Shown here piece after piece: positions 35,345 to 46,893 of a stretch of 64,000 bases of DNA (position 1 is its first letter; every line of letters starts with the position of its first letter). Source of the DNA: Ramazzottius varieornatus. Lineage: Eukaryota > Tardigrada > Eutardigrada > Parachela > Ramazzottiidae. A program made the position numbers and the translations under genes. The stretch spans positions 212,822 through 276,821 of the forward strand of contig BDGG01000009.1 of the NCBI GenBank assembly GCA_001949185.1, written 5' to 3'. Under the pieces are notes generated by a model. It saw only the letters and a list, made by a program, of their open reading frames with translations. It had not been told where the DNA came from and did not search any database.

Positions 35345-36519
35345 TCATTGACCAAAATAGCCCGGGGAAAAGAAAAACCTAGCTGCCGCGATTTTCTCGG
35401 CAGATAGGACAACCGAAAGATCAAAGCAATGTAATCTTGCTCAGGTACGTAAACACTCATCTTACCTGGGTTGAAAGTGGGGCGACGTGTTTACAATCCG
35501 ATGATATCCGTCGAAACTGAGTGCACCGATAAGACGCGCAAATGCAACAATAAAACTTTTGGCCCTATAGGCATCGATTTGCCCTCAGCATCGAGCCTCA
35601 ATGCAGTTCACGAAAGTTGTATAGTATGTCAAAGGTGCTTTTAGCAGAGCGGATATCTTTGTTCAGCGGAATTACAGTATGACATGCATGCTACAGAATA
35701 ATTTCCAGCCATGCGAGCAACTTTGCCGAAGATTAGCTAGTCAGGTCCGTCCAGTGCGCATATACGTACGAGGTACCAGCTTGCAAGCTCCAGATTCAGG
35801 CTCGCAAACTGTGTTGTCGATATCTAATATTTTAAAGCAAACAGATGTGCAAGATTAGACAAAATGACTGTATCAGCGTATCCAGTGTCTTTCGGTGAAG
35901 ACGTCTTCTCAGGCAATGATCGACCTTTGGATTCCGTTACTGTAGCAGTTCCACTGATACAGTAAGTATCCCAACAACCGCAAAAATAAGAACCAGCACG
36001 AGGTTGGTTACCAGATACCGCGATCGAAAGTGCGAAGACGAAAGAAACCAGAGCCTGAAAAAACAAAACCTGTCGGCCACCTTCAGCACTTGAAAAAGTG
36101 AAGAGCTTCACAAAGCGGCCAAGACGCGCGCAGTATCTCGCGGCTGTGGAAAATAACGGTGTTAGTGAGACTCATAACTCGACCAGAAAGCAGGTGCCTC
36201 GTTGTAGTAAGATTGCGACGGTGTATTAAGCAGTTCAAACAGCGAGTGCATGTCATTCTGTAGCTGACCGGTTCGCGGTTCAAGTTTATCGATAAAGAAA
36301 GCTGTGCTCGTTTATAGATTGCTTTTATATTGTTATATGGACCGCTGCGTTAATATTTTGACAGGCTGGTCTTCCGTGTAGCTCGCATGTAGCACTTTAT
36401 TTGCAAAGGCGGACTTTCTTGCCCATCATACTGGTTAGCTCGCTGTTTGCTGACGACGATGGGCGTCTCACCGTGAAAAGAACCTTGTGATACCATTTAA
36501 AAACGTCGGTAAATAGACA

Positions 36520-36700
36520 GATCATCTTCTCGGATGGCGCACACTGTTAGCCAATAACATCTACCACGTGCGTCGCTTGAGGAAGCAAACTCGGCAGATT
36601 CTGTTTCCCAGTGGCGCATGCTACCAGCAAATATATCATCGAAACCGTGCGCCACTTGAGGTGACGATCCGAGTGGAAACCATATGCCGATTTCCCATAT
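36520..36700. repeat. family A composite, two hairpins
   Basis: GGATGGCGCACAC/ACGTGCGTCGCTTG and CAGTGGCGCATGC/CGTGCGCCACTTG; right end CATATGCCGATTTCCCATA. Intergenic. Confidence 0.7.
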
Positions 36701-36848
36701 CAGTTCCGTAACAGATGGCGCTACGAGTGCTCAGCAGCGAGTATACGACGAATATTCAAAACTCGACATCTAAGGCAATCAGGCAGTTATGAAGCCTTTT
36801 GGCTTGGCAGAAAAAACGCATATGCTTCGGAATACTATGGAATCAAGT

Positions 36849-37357
36849 TCAAGGAACAAACGAAATGAGCCTTGTAATGTCTTCCTCGCCGGAAAATATG
36901 TCGTTTGATCGGATTTGCACGTCACAAGTTCGCTTCCGTCCTTCAAAGCCCATCACTTGGTACAATGTATGCAGGACCAGGTCTCTTCCTCGAGGTCCGC
37001 ACTTTCGGGTGAGGTCGTCCACTGCACAGTCTAAGAAGGCTTGGAACGCCCTGTCAATCAAAACATCAATCGTAATGGCGCGAAAGAGAGACAGTAAAGT
37101 GGCCTGCTTAATTACCGGCAATATTCGACAAAGAGGAAGTCGAGGCTGGCATCTTGAGAAGCTTGAAGAGCCTTGTGTTGGGCGGCGTTCATTTTGGCCA
37201 CCAGATGATGGACACACTCCACTTGGACAGGTTGTGTGCGCAGCCCCAAAAAACACTCGTCGTGATCGATGAAGGCTGCAAGAGCAACTTGAATGATTTG
37301 ATAGAGGATGCAGCACTCGTCCCACAAACAAAAGGAGCGCTCATCGGTCTTGGCCAT
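36849..37357 (-). CDS. small Cys-rich protein, possible paralogue of 38425-39565
   Basis: Minus-strand exons 37357-37116 and 37050-36849, phase-2 intron of 65 nt, 147 aa. Family not recognised. It has cysteines in helical context (FCLWDECC, DECFLGL, VECVHHL) and an EYCRAFQAFLDCAVDDLTRK block. The intron falls right after YC within the Arg codon, exactly as in the neighbouring gene, and the Cys spacing C-x8-C is shared. No signal peptide follows ATG 37357; a strong polypyrimidine-AG (CCTTGTCCTGTTCCTTCAAG) ends four bases before that ATG, so a signal-peptide exon may lie upstream and this model may be incomplete. The pattern recalls small helical extracellular proteins such as 27-kDa haemolymph-type proteins, but that is a loose impression. 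Confidence 0.45.
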
Positions 37358-37959
37358 TGTGCTTGAAGGAACAGGACAAGGAAAAGACAAACTCCGGCAG
37401 AGGAGATACTTGAGAGCGCAAGTTAAACAGGCCTAAGTGCTTCTTCAAGCTGCCAACCAACACATATCAACCGCTTATCCCCCATAACGCAATTTACCCA
37501 ATAACAAGGACCCAATGCAATTTCCGCCCAACAAGCAGCCACATGTTCCCCCATCTTTCAATCGAGTCTCGGGCCTCACAGTCGTGACAGTTCATTCTGC
37601 CAAGGGCCAAGTGCTTTATTGGCTTGACACCTTACATGCCATCACATTCCCCAACTGTTCATTTATTCCTCCATCCTTCAGCGTGACACCACACAAAGTC
37701 TCGCCTCTTCTAAGGACCAGTTAAAAACTTGTTGACGGGCAATTGGTAATAATAATAATCCTTTAATTCCACTGCCATTGTACCATTTACTAACCTTCGA
37801 GATAATCGTTCGTTCACCTCTCTCCAGAGGAACCACTGACCCACATCAGATTTCTACCTTCCTTCCCGTTCTTACCCGCAGATTCCCCCCAACGGTTCCT
37901 GCAGTTTTCGCGACAGCGTGAGAGTGTTGTGGTGCATTCATGGGAAGTAAATTGGCCCT

Positions 37960-38085
37960 TTTCCTAGGAAATTTCCTATCAAGTCTGTGCCGAGCACGGT
38001 CTTGGGTTTTGTTCAGTTTTGCCAATTTTCTACGGATACTCCAGTCAAAGTCGTGCTCGGCACGGCCTGCTGAATACCTCGAGAA
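37960..38085. repeat. family B element, two inverted cores
   Basis: TTTTCCTAGGAAATTTCC, core GTGCCGAGCACGGTCTTGG, TTTTCTACGG, then the inverted core GTCGTGCTCGGCACGGCCTG; between the two small Cys-rich genes. Confidence 0.6.
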
Positions 38086-38424
38086 TAAATAATGACAAAA
38101 ATAACCCACGACTGTTTTGGCAAAGTGAAGGCCTGTGGCGCCAAAACGCTTCAATATACAAAGCAATTGTAGAAAGGCGACTTACCAGGGAGAAAAGAGC
38201 AATTACTGGGTCTTTTTAATTTCCGACAGGCCGGCGGAAGTACCCCGTGGCATGCTAAGATAGTGCCACCACTTTCCTCGATCGAGCTTTAGTTATAACG
38301 ACTTGGACTCGTCTCGACTTGAAAAGAAAGGCGCCAAGACCCCAGCTGTTGCTAATCAATGGCGATCAATGCTTTCTCATTTTTAGGCAATGGATGAAAT
38401 GGAAGGACCAGCACCTCCTATTTG

Positions 38425-39565
38425 TCATAGCACTGTTGACTTTGTCCTTGGAAGATTCTCCTCCTCAACTGCTGATTGCTTTTTTGCCGGTTCTGTTGAC
38501 ATTAATCGATGACCAAAATATGGTCGACCCCCCAAAGCCGATAAGGGTAATCGAAATGAACATACAGCAAACCAAGCATAAAATATCTGGTCCTCGCAAA
38601 ATTAATAAAACCTTTGCATGTCATTTCACCGCAGAATAAATTAAAGTAGTCGCTCACCACGACCGGAATTTGAATTTATTCAAGTTCATTAAAGACAACG
38701 AACCATCGCACCACGTTCACATATTTTTTCGTAGGGAAAGATCACAGTGTAGCTAGCGCGAAAAGAAAGTGCCGTACCTTGCTGATAAGTTGGTTTGGTA
38801 CAGAGGTCAATCTGACGGAAGGAGCGCATAAAGATGCGCACTTTCTTGATGATGTCCTTCTCGATCAGGACTTGACATCCACGTAAGGCACTGTCCACAC
38901 AGGCCAGTCCGTCATTCAGGGACCTACAACCACAGAGCACTGGCTATCATTCATCCGCGGTTCGATCCATTAGTCCATTCCAGTCGGTCAACAGAATTAG
39001 TGTTCTAATGCTCCCAAAAAAACCTCACGGAAACCAAAAATGAAGCTCTGGCGAACGGGTTCATCCAAACAGTCTTCTCATGTGGCGCACACCCTCAGCC
39101 AATAGCAATAAACGTTTGCACCCCGTGAAAGAACGACCCGGTCAACGTGTGTTGTGAAGGAGCGCGGCCGTCCAGCCAGTACTAGTGGAAACTTGCGCCA
39201 GTTGGGAAAGCGATCTGGATGAATCTATCTACCGACGTCCCAAATACTGAGAAAAAAGTGCGACCATGGCCCAACTGGTCCGGTCTAGCTTACCGGCAGT
39301 AAAGGCTAATGGTATGAGGAAGTCGCTCTCTGGCCAGCGAGGCCCTGTGATGCTGTTCTCCCCTTCCGTACAATAACTGTCCCAAGAACCCGCCATCCTT
39401 AGACAATAGAGCAAAGCAAGTGGCAAATTCATTGGTACATTGCTCGGCCGAATGCCATCGCTGCTTATGATGCAAGATGCCATTCTTGTTCGGCAAGGCC
39501 AACGGGAAGATGTTGAGGGTCAAGACCAGGGCAAAAGTCAAGTCCAAACAAGCCAGGAACAACAT
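38425..39565 (-). CDS. small secreted Cys-rich protein
   Basis: Minus-strand exons 39565-39294, 38923-38778 and probably 38492-38425, 161 aa. ATG 39565 opens a signal peptide (MLFLACLDLTFALVLTLN...). The mature part has QCTNEFATCFALLSK, then LYCRSLNDGLACVDSALRGC and KVRIFMRSFRQIDLC. The first intron interrupts the Arg codon after YC in phase 2, the same place and phase as in the gene at 36849-37357, and C-x8-C spacing agrees, so the two are likely tandem paralogues. Exon 3 rests only on a good acceptor (AATGTCAACAG) and correct phase. A family A element lies in intron 1. Likely extracellular; function unknown. The Cys pattern is reminiscent of arthropod 27-kDa haemolymph glycoproteins. Confidence 0.55.
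39062..39243. repeat. family A element, degenerate
   Basis: ATGTGGCGCACAC/CGTTTGCACC then CTTGCGCCAGTTGGGAAAGCG; ends worn, intron 1 of the secreted Cys-rich gene. Confidence 0.55.
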
Positions 39566-40693
39566 CGTGGACTCTCACATCACATCACTAAAGCACAGTG
39601 CGCCGCTTGGATTGAGAAGATCAAGCGGGAGAACGGGGAAGATATATCGGTCGTTCAAGCGACAGAAAACAGGAACGGTTCCATCATCGTTGTCGACTGC
39701 AATTCATTCATCATGCAGAGGTTGTGAATTGATCGCCCTGAGTCCTTATATTACAGAACGCGTGTCATGAAGCTGCCTCATTTCACACTTTACTGCCTTT
39801 AACGGCTTGCCATCTTAGTACTGTTCACGTCCTTGCTCCTTCCTTCCCCTTTTTATAACTGAGCTTAGTCCCACAACCATCCATTCATCCGTCTATCTAT
39901 CCCCAAACAGATGCCAAACATTAGCCCAGCAGCTGGGTCTTATAAGCGCTTGTGGCCATATTCACACACGCAGAGAAAAGAGGGAAACAATTTATAAGTT
40001 TGGCACCATTTTTCTCCTTGATCGATTGCGTGTTGCCTTCTTTCTGTTACGTTCAGGACCATTACGTACTTTCCTCTCTATTGGTGGTCCCACAACGCCA
40101 GAAAAAATAAGGCGGTATATAATGTACCCTAAAACGTACTGTACGTACGGGAGGAAGGAAGGAAAGCGGGTGGGAATTGGGTATTACGCCAACAGGAAGA
40201 AATGGGAGTTTATCTCGTTTATTTGCCTTGACGGCAAAAGGGCTGGATGTGAGGCATGGAGTGTCAAAACGGATTTCCAGCTGCGCTTTTCTTCCCACTC
40301 ATGATACGTCCCTTGTGTATGACCCCGGCGACATCCTGCTGAAGTACTTGTCAGTGCGCGGCACCATGCAATTAGCTCGTCATCTTTAATCGTAAACGCT
40401 CCTCACACTTCCGCAAAACACCGTTTCGTGGCTTTCTACTTCAGCACGCTGCCTCTGTACCACTATAACAAATAACTCCTCAAAAATATTTATATGGAGA
40501 TTGATATAGGATGAAAAACTGAGGTTGAACCTGCGAAAGATACACTCCATTCAAAGTTGCTTGGAAATGCATGCCTTTCTTGGCTTTCGAGTCTTGAAGT
40601 ATCAGCGCGCCTGCCGAATTAAAGTCCAAGGAAATTTTGCATGTCTTTCGTGGGCTTTTCTTTGGGGGTAATTCGACAGTGAATTTTGAAAAC
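39566..40693. other. intergenic between divergent genes
   Basis: About 1.1 kb shared upstream region of the secreted Cys-rich gene (-) and the NAP-like gene (+). No supported gene, RNA or repeat seen. Confidence 0.5.
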
Positions 40694-42551
40694 ATGGCGA
40701 AAGATTCGTGGGGTGTCGGAGAAGATACACCTTCGTGTAGCGTCCTTTCCGGCGATGAGAGTCAGCCTCTTTACGGCTGGAATCTGTCGCCCAAATGCTC
40801 AAAGCGCGTCGAGCTGGACGAATCTTCCTACCAGAAGAACGAGTACCCGTCTGTGCCTACCGACAATCCTCTCCGCGATTCCGGTAACCTGTCCGCTCTC
40901 ATTCGGATCGCATCAAGACATGTCCCACTTCGACACGAACGAACAAGAAGGTTTTTCAAGAGGAAACGCCCACTTGCATTTTACGGCCATCCATCCATAA
41001 CTTTCCACTTAGAAGCATTGCGCGATGTCCAGAAAGACATTGCCGACATCCAGCGAGATTTGCACAATGCCATATTCATGAAACAGCTTTCTTTACTGGA
41101 TAATCTACAGCCCACACTGAACCAAAGAACTTCTGTTATCATGAGCGGACCACCCGATCCACCGAGTATAGAACCTTCACCTCGGTCTGATGGATCCGGA
41201 CCTGAAGTGTGGACTGGCTTCTGGTTGAGTGAGTAAGTTAGAACTAGAAGTAAATCTCAATCAATATATACGTCGACAAAAACAGACGCACGACTTCATC
41301 CAGTATTACCGATTACATGCGCCAGTTGGGAGAATGAGGTGATCGGGTTTGTGTGCCGAGCTCTCATATCATTATGTTCTTATTTATGGTGCTTTAACAT
41401 TAATAGTAATATTTTGGTGAAACTTTGATTTCTGATTTTTTGTCGCAGGCGCACTTGAAAATTGCCTCCCAGCTTCTTTGTTGATCTGCCCCTGGGACCG
41501 TCCCGTACTGCGCCATCTGTTGGACATTCAGTGCGTCGTCCACAAAGACGCTCCCTCCTTCACTCTGAACTTTGTCTTTGGACAAAATGCCTATTTTTCC
41601 AACCCGTCGCTGACTCGACGATTTGACTTTCGTCAGGTAAGCAAGGCGGAAACGATTGGGGACCTCCGGGGCCTGCTGAGCTATATTCCTGCCTGTTGCA
41701 CCAGTTGCCCCGTTGGCTGGTTCCCCGACAAGAACATCACGCTGACGCACAAGACTTCGGTCATCAATGGCGCACCTGCCAGAGAGATAGTTCCTCGAAG
41801 ATCTTTCTTTAACTATTTCTCTCCTTTAACAATAAATTCTGAGTCAATTGTCGCCCTTTCGATCAAGCAGAAACATCGAAAAACTCTCGCTAAACTTTTC
41901 GAGCTGGACTTCTATATTGCGAACACGATCCGAACCATATTGATTCCTCATGCGACTGCGTTCAACGAAGGTGTATCAGACACTGCTGTGACATTCCACC
42001 CCGTGAGGAAGGCTGTCGATTTGGATGACAGTCGAATGTGGACCGAAGCCGAAATCGCAGCAGTAGAAAAAAGATTCATCAAGCTGGATTTGGGCGTCGA
42101 CCATTGGGAGGAGAAGAAGAAGACGGAATTAGAGCTGGACAGGGATGTTAAGAGAGCCTTACACAGTGTGGGCTATAAGGTCCGAAACCGAAGAGCCTGC
42201 CACAGAGAAGCGACGACTTCAGGCGAGAGCTCCAGCGACATGGAATGCCGCGATGGGGAAGAGGCTCGACGCAAGACCTATCGTGGACTGTTAGAGACCA
42301 ATACCGTGAAGATGGACAGAAAGCATGTTGGGGTGAAGATGAGCGACTTGAAGAAGGCGGCGAACCGTGTGGCGAGTGATGACGATCTAGTCGTGTATGG
42401 AGAGCTGGAAAGCAGGACAGAAGATAGCTCTCAAGAGGAGGATATCTCGAGAATGGAACTCCAACTTAGTGCGAGGAAAGGGGCTCTGTGCAGGAAGAAA
42501 GGCGGAAAAGTTGCACAAAGGAAGAAAAAAACAGTGAAAAAAGTTACATGA
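40694..42551 (+). CDS. NAP1/SET/TSPY-family histone-chaperone-like protein
   Basis: Exons 40694-41228 and 41449-42551, phase-1 intron, 545 aa. Start ATG has the context AACATGG. Residues about 120-160 form the dimerisation helix typical of the family (FHLEALRDVQKDIADIQRD). The NAP fold follows as GFWLSALENCLP (compare FW..AL.NHP), a SFTLNFVFGQNAYFSNPSLT strand pair and PDKNITLTHK. The intron splits the WLS/AL motif. The last 200 residues are charged, acidic and basic alternately, ending in a Lys-rich stretch (KKGGKVAQRKKKTVKKV) that could direct nuclear import. Family members shuttle and deposit histones. The core is quite diverged and interrupted by Cys-rich insertions (IPACCTSCPVGWF), so it is TSPY-like rather than NAP1L. 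A family A remnant sits in the intron. Confidence 0.72.
41283..41367. repeat. family A remnant
   Basis: Half element: AGACGCACGAC/ACATGCGCCAGTTGGG and the outer end GGGTTTGTGTGCCGAGCTCTC, in the NAP-like gene intron. Confidence 0.6.
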
Positions 42552-43072
42552 TTTAGCATCTTTATCCCTTGCGCTTGAGAATCAAGAGCTCATATCCTTA
42601 TCGATCACAGCTAGACGTCCAGGAAGCATGCTGAAAAGCCATGTTTGCCGACGACTCGTTGGAAATTTTAACTGTCTTGAAAACAAGAACACTAGCTGTG
42701 CCAGTATACTACGTGCTGTCTGAATGAAACTCCTTTTTTGTCGAACGAACTACAAATCGTGGTAACTCCTGAAGAACATTAGGAAAGGTATACAGAACAC
42801 AGTCGTCGTAATTATTCCGTAATATGATATCACTGTAATCACCTTGATGTAATACCTTCAATACACATTACCTACAGCACAACTCCTTCACTCCACCGGA
42901 AGTTCACAAGGAATTGCATCAGGAGTTCGGAATCTTTTCTACAGGACATCATCTGGAAGAGCGCTCCCCATCGATCCTATCCGAGAAACTTCAGGTACGT
43001 GGATTCTTGATATGGAACAGTGGCAGCGTCAGCTGATGGTCATTACTTAACACAGGGAAGTCCTGAGGGAAG

Positions 43073-43636
43073 ATGGTGTCGCGATTGTTCATCTCGGTGG
43101 TGGCTGGCGTGACTGCCGCCGTCGGCTACTGCATCTACTTTGACCACAAGCGCCGCTCCGATCCCAACTATCGCCAGCGAGTGCGGGAACAAAGAGCCAA
43201 ACTGCGGCAAGCAGCTAACCGAGCCAACGGCATGCCCGATCCCTCGGACCCCGAAGCCGTCCAGCGCTACTTCATGCTCCAGCTGCAACGAGGGGAAGCC
43301 TGTATGATGAACGGTATGATCGAAGAGTCCATCATGCACTTCTGTAACGCTGTCCGCGCTTCCGGATCGCCTTCGCAGATCCTGCGGATTCTCTCCGACT
43401 CATTGCCACCGCAAGTCTTCAACTTGATTGTCAAGCGCCTGTCGGAAGATCCCCTGAACCACATCGCCATGCAGAGCAGTCGCTCTCACCCCCTCAGCAG
43501 CCAAGGGGGCGATGGCGCGGCCTTTACATCGGGCTTCCCCCCTGGTGTCGACATGGACAGTGGAGATCATATGGGCACCTTAGGCAGTGCGTCTGGCGGA
43601 CCTACCATCACTCTGGTTGATGATGAGCTGGAATAG
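43073..43636 (+). CDS. TOMM20: mitochondrial import receptor TOM20
   Basis: Single coding exon, 187 aa. Residues about 4-23 are the N-terminal membrane anchor, followed by the family signature YCIYFDHKRRSDPNYRQR. EAVQRYFMLQLQRGEACMMN and LPPQVFNLIVKRL correspond to the TPR-like receptor groove that binds presequences at the mitochondrial surface. The human protein is 145 aa; here a Ser/Gly-rich tail of about 40 residues precedes the acidic end (LVDDELE). A short intron of the 5' UTR is likely at 42995-43055 (CAGGTACGT, ACACAG). Assignment is confident. Confidence 0.94.
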   Translation: MVSRLFISVVAGVTAAVGYCIYFDHKRRSDPNYRQRVREQRAKLRQAANRANGMPDPSDPEAVQRYFMLQLQRGEACMMNGMIEESIMHFCNAVRASGSPSQILRILSDSLPPQVFNLIVKRLSEDPLNHIAMQSSRSHPLSSQGGDGAAFTSGFPPGVDMDSGDHMGTLGSASGGPTITLVDDELE

Positions 43637-43918
43637 TACTGTCTAATTGTTTTCTTGTTGTTTGTTTCTTGTCTTACTTTCTTTTAAGTGCCGAAGTTGC
43701 TTTAGTGAACATTCTGACGGACTGTCAAAAGTAAGAAAAGGTCATTGCCGAGCTTTTCTGAACAATTTACTTCCGCGAATAACGAATGTTTGATTCTTTA
43801 CAAGTCGCAATGCATAAAAGATGTGAAAAAGTCTTCGCTAGTCCGTTCTGCAATTGTTGGTCGCCCAAAAGAACTTCCCATGGCTTAAGCATAGTCTAAA
43901 GGACTAATCTCGAACAGT

Positions 43919-44037
43919 CTAGGCGAACGAACTCGATGGGATCGTTTTCCCAAGTGGCGCACGCTTCCAGCCAACAAAATCGAAAATATGCGCCACTTGG
44001 GAAATGATCCCGTCCTGTCTGTTTGTCGAACTCTCAT
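43919..44037. repeat. family A element, one hairpin
   Basis: Left AGGCGAACGAACTCG, right TCTGTTTGTCGAACTCTCA, hairpin CCCAAGTGGCGCACGC/ATGCGCCACTTGGG; intergenic after TOMM20. Confidence 0.82.
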
Positions 44038-44064
44038 AAAGGCTTGAACGGAATCAATCTAAAA

Positions 44065-44550
44065 TTACTTCTGCCATTCGGTCAGACAACTTGCGATGAA
44101 ATGTTGTACGAAGAGACCAATGCGTGAGGTGAATGGATAACGGCCGGGACCGGAGTACAGCGGCGATTCTCGTAGGCATCGCGGATGCTTGGTTTTGATT
44201 TTTGGGCAGTCTACGGGTTGCAAGGGTTTCATCGCGTTGTCGTTTCCCCAATGCATCAAACGGTGTTGAAAGTCAGAAACTTTGCAGGTCGGGTCAAAAC
44301 GGACTTTCAAACTGAGCGAGCCGTTTCCGGAACTGCAACAAAGGAACAATGTGAAGGACCAGTTAGGAACTACTTACGGCCTTTTGCATATCCTGGCGAC
44401 GTGACAACCTCCTACCTCTCTTTCACACCTTGTATTACAGTATCTCTTTGTTCCAGGTCGCACCTCTGTCGTCAAAGGAAGCCACAATCGTGTCTGTGCC
44501 TTTCGATGCAACGGGCCTGCTCGTCGAGAGGTACATAAGCTCGAGGTTTG
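44065..44550 (-). CDS. possible C-terminal exons of an unrecognised Cys-containing protein
   Basis: A minus-strand exon 44328-44065 is bounded by a good acceptor (CTTTGTTGCAG) and a stop, and encodes about 88 residues (SLKVRFDPTCKVSDF, LMHWGNDNAMKPLQP). A matching donor (AAAGGCCGTAAGTAG) ends a possible upstream exon at 44384 whose phase fits and which would read RYCNTRCEREVGGCHVAR. The 5' part would run into the region of the plus-strand Gly-rich gene, which weakens the model. Family not recognised; it may be spurious. Confidence 0.25.
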
Positions 44551-44682
44551 CAAAAATTTTCCATTACTCGGTTTTCCTTCGTTTGCTGGACACCTGGCAG
44601 TGCGTTTGCTTTCTGGTGTCGATCTCTGCTAACCTCACGTTACTAATCCTTACGGTTTGGCACCACAAGTCTTTCCAGCATC

Positions 44683-45602
44683 ATGTACTTCCTCGTTGTT
44701 TCCGTTTTACTCGTCGGACTTTCCTGCCAGCCGGCTTTCGGTACGATCATACCTTCGCATTCGCAGTCGTTGCCCATTTTCCACAAGGTTACTTTTCAGA
44801 CTAATATTGTTCTATTTCTCTAGGTGTTGACAGCAATTCGACGATAGCCAAGCCGACGTCAACAGGCGACTCAGTCATCGTCGAGAAGATTCCTCTGCCC
44901 AACATCACCGTTGTCACTCCCATCCACGAAAGTCCTTCCATTAAAACAGCCCTCCCCACCACACTCCGAGCAAAGCGGCAGATTGGTTATGGCGCATTGG
45001 GTTCTGGTTTAGTGGCTGGTTTGTCCGGGATCTCCAGCGGTTACGGATATGGCTATAACAACGGTAAGACCAAGTTCCTTTTCTCGCCTTACCCCGATCG
45101 ACTAACGCATCGTCGTCCACTTGACTAATTGGGTCTCTTTATGGTTACAGCTGTAGGTCTCCAAGGACAAGGTGTGGGACAAGGAGCTGGTGTACACGCG
45201 TCTCCTTTAGGCTTGGGCTTTGGTGGCGGTTTCGGCGGGCTTGGCTTTGGAGGCTACGGAGCACTTCCGGTCGGATACGGCAACATCGGAGGACTGGGCG
45301 TAGCAGGGCTCAACGGCGGGTTTGGACCAGTAGGAGCCGTCCCCATTGGAGGTGTTATTCCAGTCGGAGGAATGGGCGGTGGTCTGGTCGGACAAGGAGT
45401 TGGAGGACCCGGATGGTCAGCACCCGCAGTCGCCGTAGCTCCACAAGTCACGTCAGCCGTTGTTCCCACCACCGGAGGTGGGGCCTATGGACGCAGTGAT
45501 GAGGGAGTCCCAGCAGCCTCTTCTGTTCCTCTTTCCGATACTCAGTCACAGACTGCCAACAGCCAGCAACCAGTTTCTCAAATCACTAACGTTCAAGGCT
45601 AG
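44683..45602 (+). CDS. secreted Gly-rich protein with furin-like site
   Basis: Exons 44683-44740, 44824-45063 and 45151-45602, both introns phase 1, 249 aa. Signal peptide MYFLVVSVLLVGLSCQPAFG occupies exactly exon 1. A propeptide-like Thr/Ser-rich part ends in RAKRQ, a furin-type cleavage site near residue 74. The rest is Gly-rich with repeated GLGFGG, GGFG and VPIGG units, then a Ser/Gln tail. Such design is typical of cuticle, silk-like or matrix proteins of invertebrates. Introns are 83 and 87 nt and free of repeats. No named family is recognised. Confidence 0.8.
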
Positions 45603-46893
45603 TCTGTAGACTTCTGTTGGTTTTTTCTCCAGGTTCTAGGGTTCTCTTGTTGACTAACTGACCGTAATTGGCTCTACTGCTGGATGGTAGATACTTTAAA
45701 GTTTATTTTTCATTGTTTTATACTTAATAGACAGCTGGACTGTATGGTCTTCTGTCCCAGTTTTTGAGCGGCTATTGAAGTTTAAACTCTACACGAATTT
45801 AAAGAACTAGTAAAGGTGGTTCCCTGCAGCTTCATCGCGCTTGATTTGTGGCTTGTGGCATTCACGATGTGGGAAAATAATTACGCTTTCCGCAGCGACA
45901 TCGCCACTTGACTCCGGGAGCTTCTAGTACGAGGAGATTAATATAGACTATCCTTTTTTGGCTTGCGTCAGCGTCCTCACTGCTGGCGAAGAGCCGGAAA
46001 GAGGTAAGGCTAAACGTTGTGAGCGGGTTTAGTAGAAACAAGGCACGATCACAGACTCCAGAACGAGGAACGGGCTTGAATTTTAACGACGGCAGCCTGG
46101 CCGTGAACAGTCACGTGGAGCCTTCTTAAAATATCCCGAGCACGTGGGTATTTCCAGCTCCTCCTCAACGGAAGTCAGCGAGGTGGAAAAGACGCTGATG
46201 TTTTTCATCTGCTGGCGCTAGCGAAACAGTGGCTGTCAGGTCAGCAAAAAATCGATTGTTAGAGAAAATTGCCTCTAACCAGATTTGTCGACGATTTATC
46301 ATCTTTGTGCGAAAGGAGATGCGTGGTTTGGTGAGGAACTGTTTCAAGTATGAACCCTTGATCACTGTGGAAAGTACCCCTTTGTCTGGTCTGGATATTG
46401 CACTTATACCTTGTTGGTACATCGTGCACTTGATGCTTGGTGTTGCTGATCCGAAGTGGACATATCGTCGTTGATCACTGGATTCTTCTATCTAAAGCTT
46501 TATCTATGAAGAAATCGGACATCTCGAAGGCGCTTCGGGAACAATGTGAGAGCACATCTAATAACTTTTGAATTTTACAGGTTACTGTGTGCAGGATGTT
46601 GCGCGTACGACATCTGAGTTGCATCGAAGGAGGCGGAGTTCGAGCCCGAGCCATATTAAGCTCCGGTCTTTACTGACCAATAATGTTTCTCGTCGCGCAT
46701 CGTTTTTTGAAGAATGTGCGGGCGTCGTGCACATACATATAGCTTGTTTTGGTCTCATTGGTTATTCTTCTTTGCAGAATGGACGATCGCGAGGGTGTTC
46801 TACGGAAGGAAACGATGCCGTGTGACAGAAAAGGTGTTCCGAAGGCCGTTTGCTAAGAGAATTTAGCTTGAGTTTGGGAAAGAAGAGCGCAGC
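45603..46893. other. intergenic, no supported gene
   Basis: About 1.3 kb between the Gly-rich gene and slingshot, both plus strand. Contains the 3' UTR of the first and the promoter of the second; open frames inside look random and no repeat family member was seen. Confidence 0.5.

Larger units (their letters stand above)
34773..36848. other. intergenic stretch with two family A elements
   Basis: Upstream of HEXD. Apart from repeats at 35148-35344 and 36520-36700 I can support nothing. A minus-strand frame near 35824-36111 has a hydrophobic start but begins with GTG and has no kin. Confidence 0.45.

Noticed and set aside
35824-36111. Minus-strand frame with a hydrophobic start as a secreted peptide gene
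   Set aside because: It starts with GTG rather than ATG, and no exon with a proper start joins in phase. Kept only as a remark in the intergenic entry.
39229-39483. Alternative minus-strand frame over the secreted Cys-rich gene (with DGIRPSNVPMNLPLALLYC)
   Set aside because: It looks protein-like, but its donor phase would create an immediate stop in the next exon, while the frame starting at 39565 has a signal peptide and joins in phase.
46568-46825. Open frame upstream of slingshot as an extra 5' exon
   Set aside because: It lacks an in-phase splice to 46894 and does not resemble the slingshot N-terminus.
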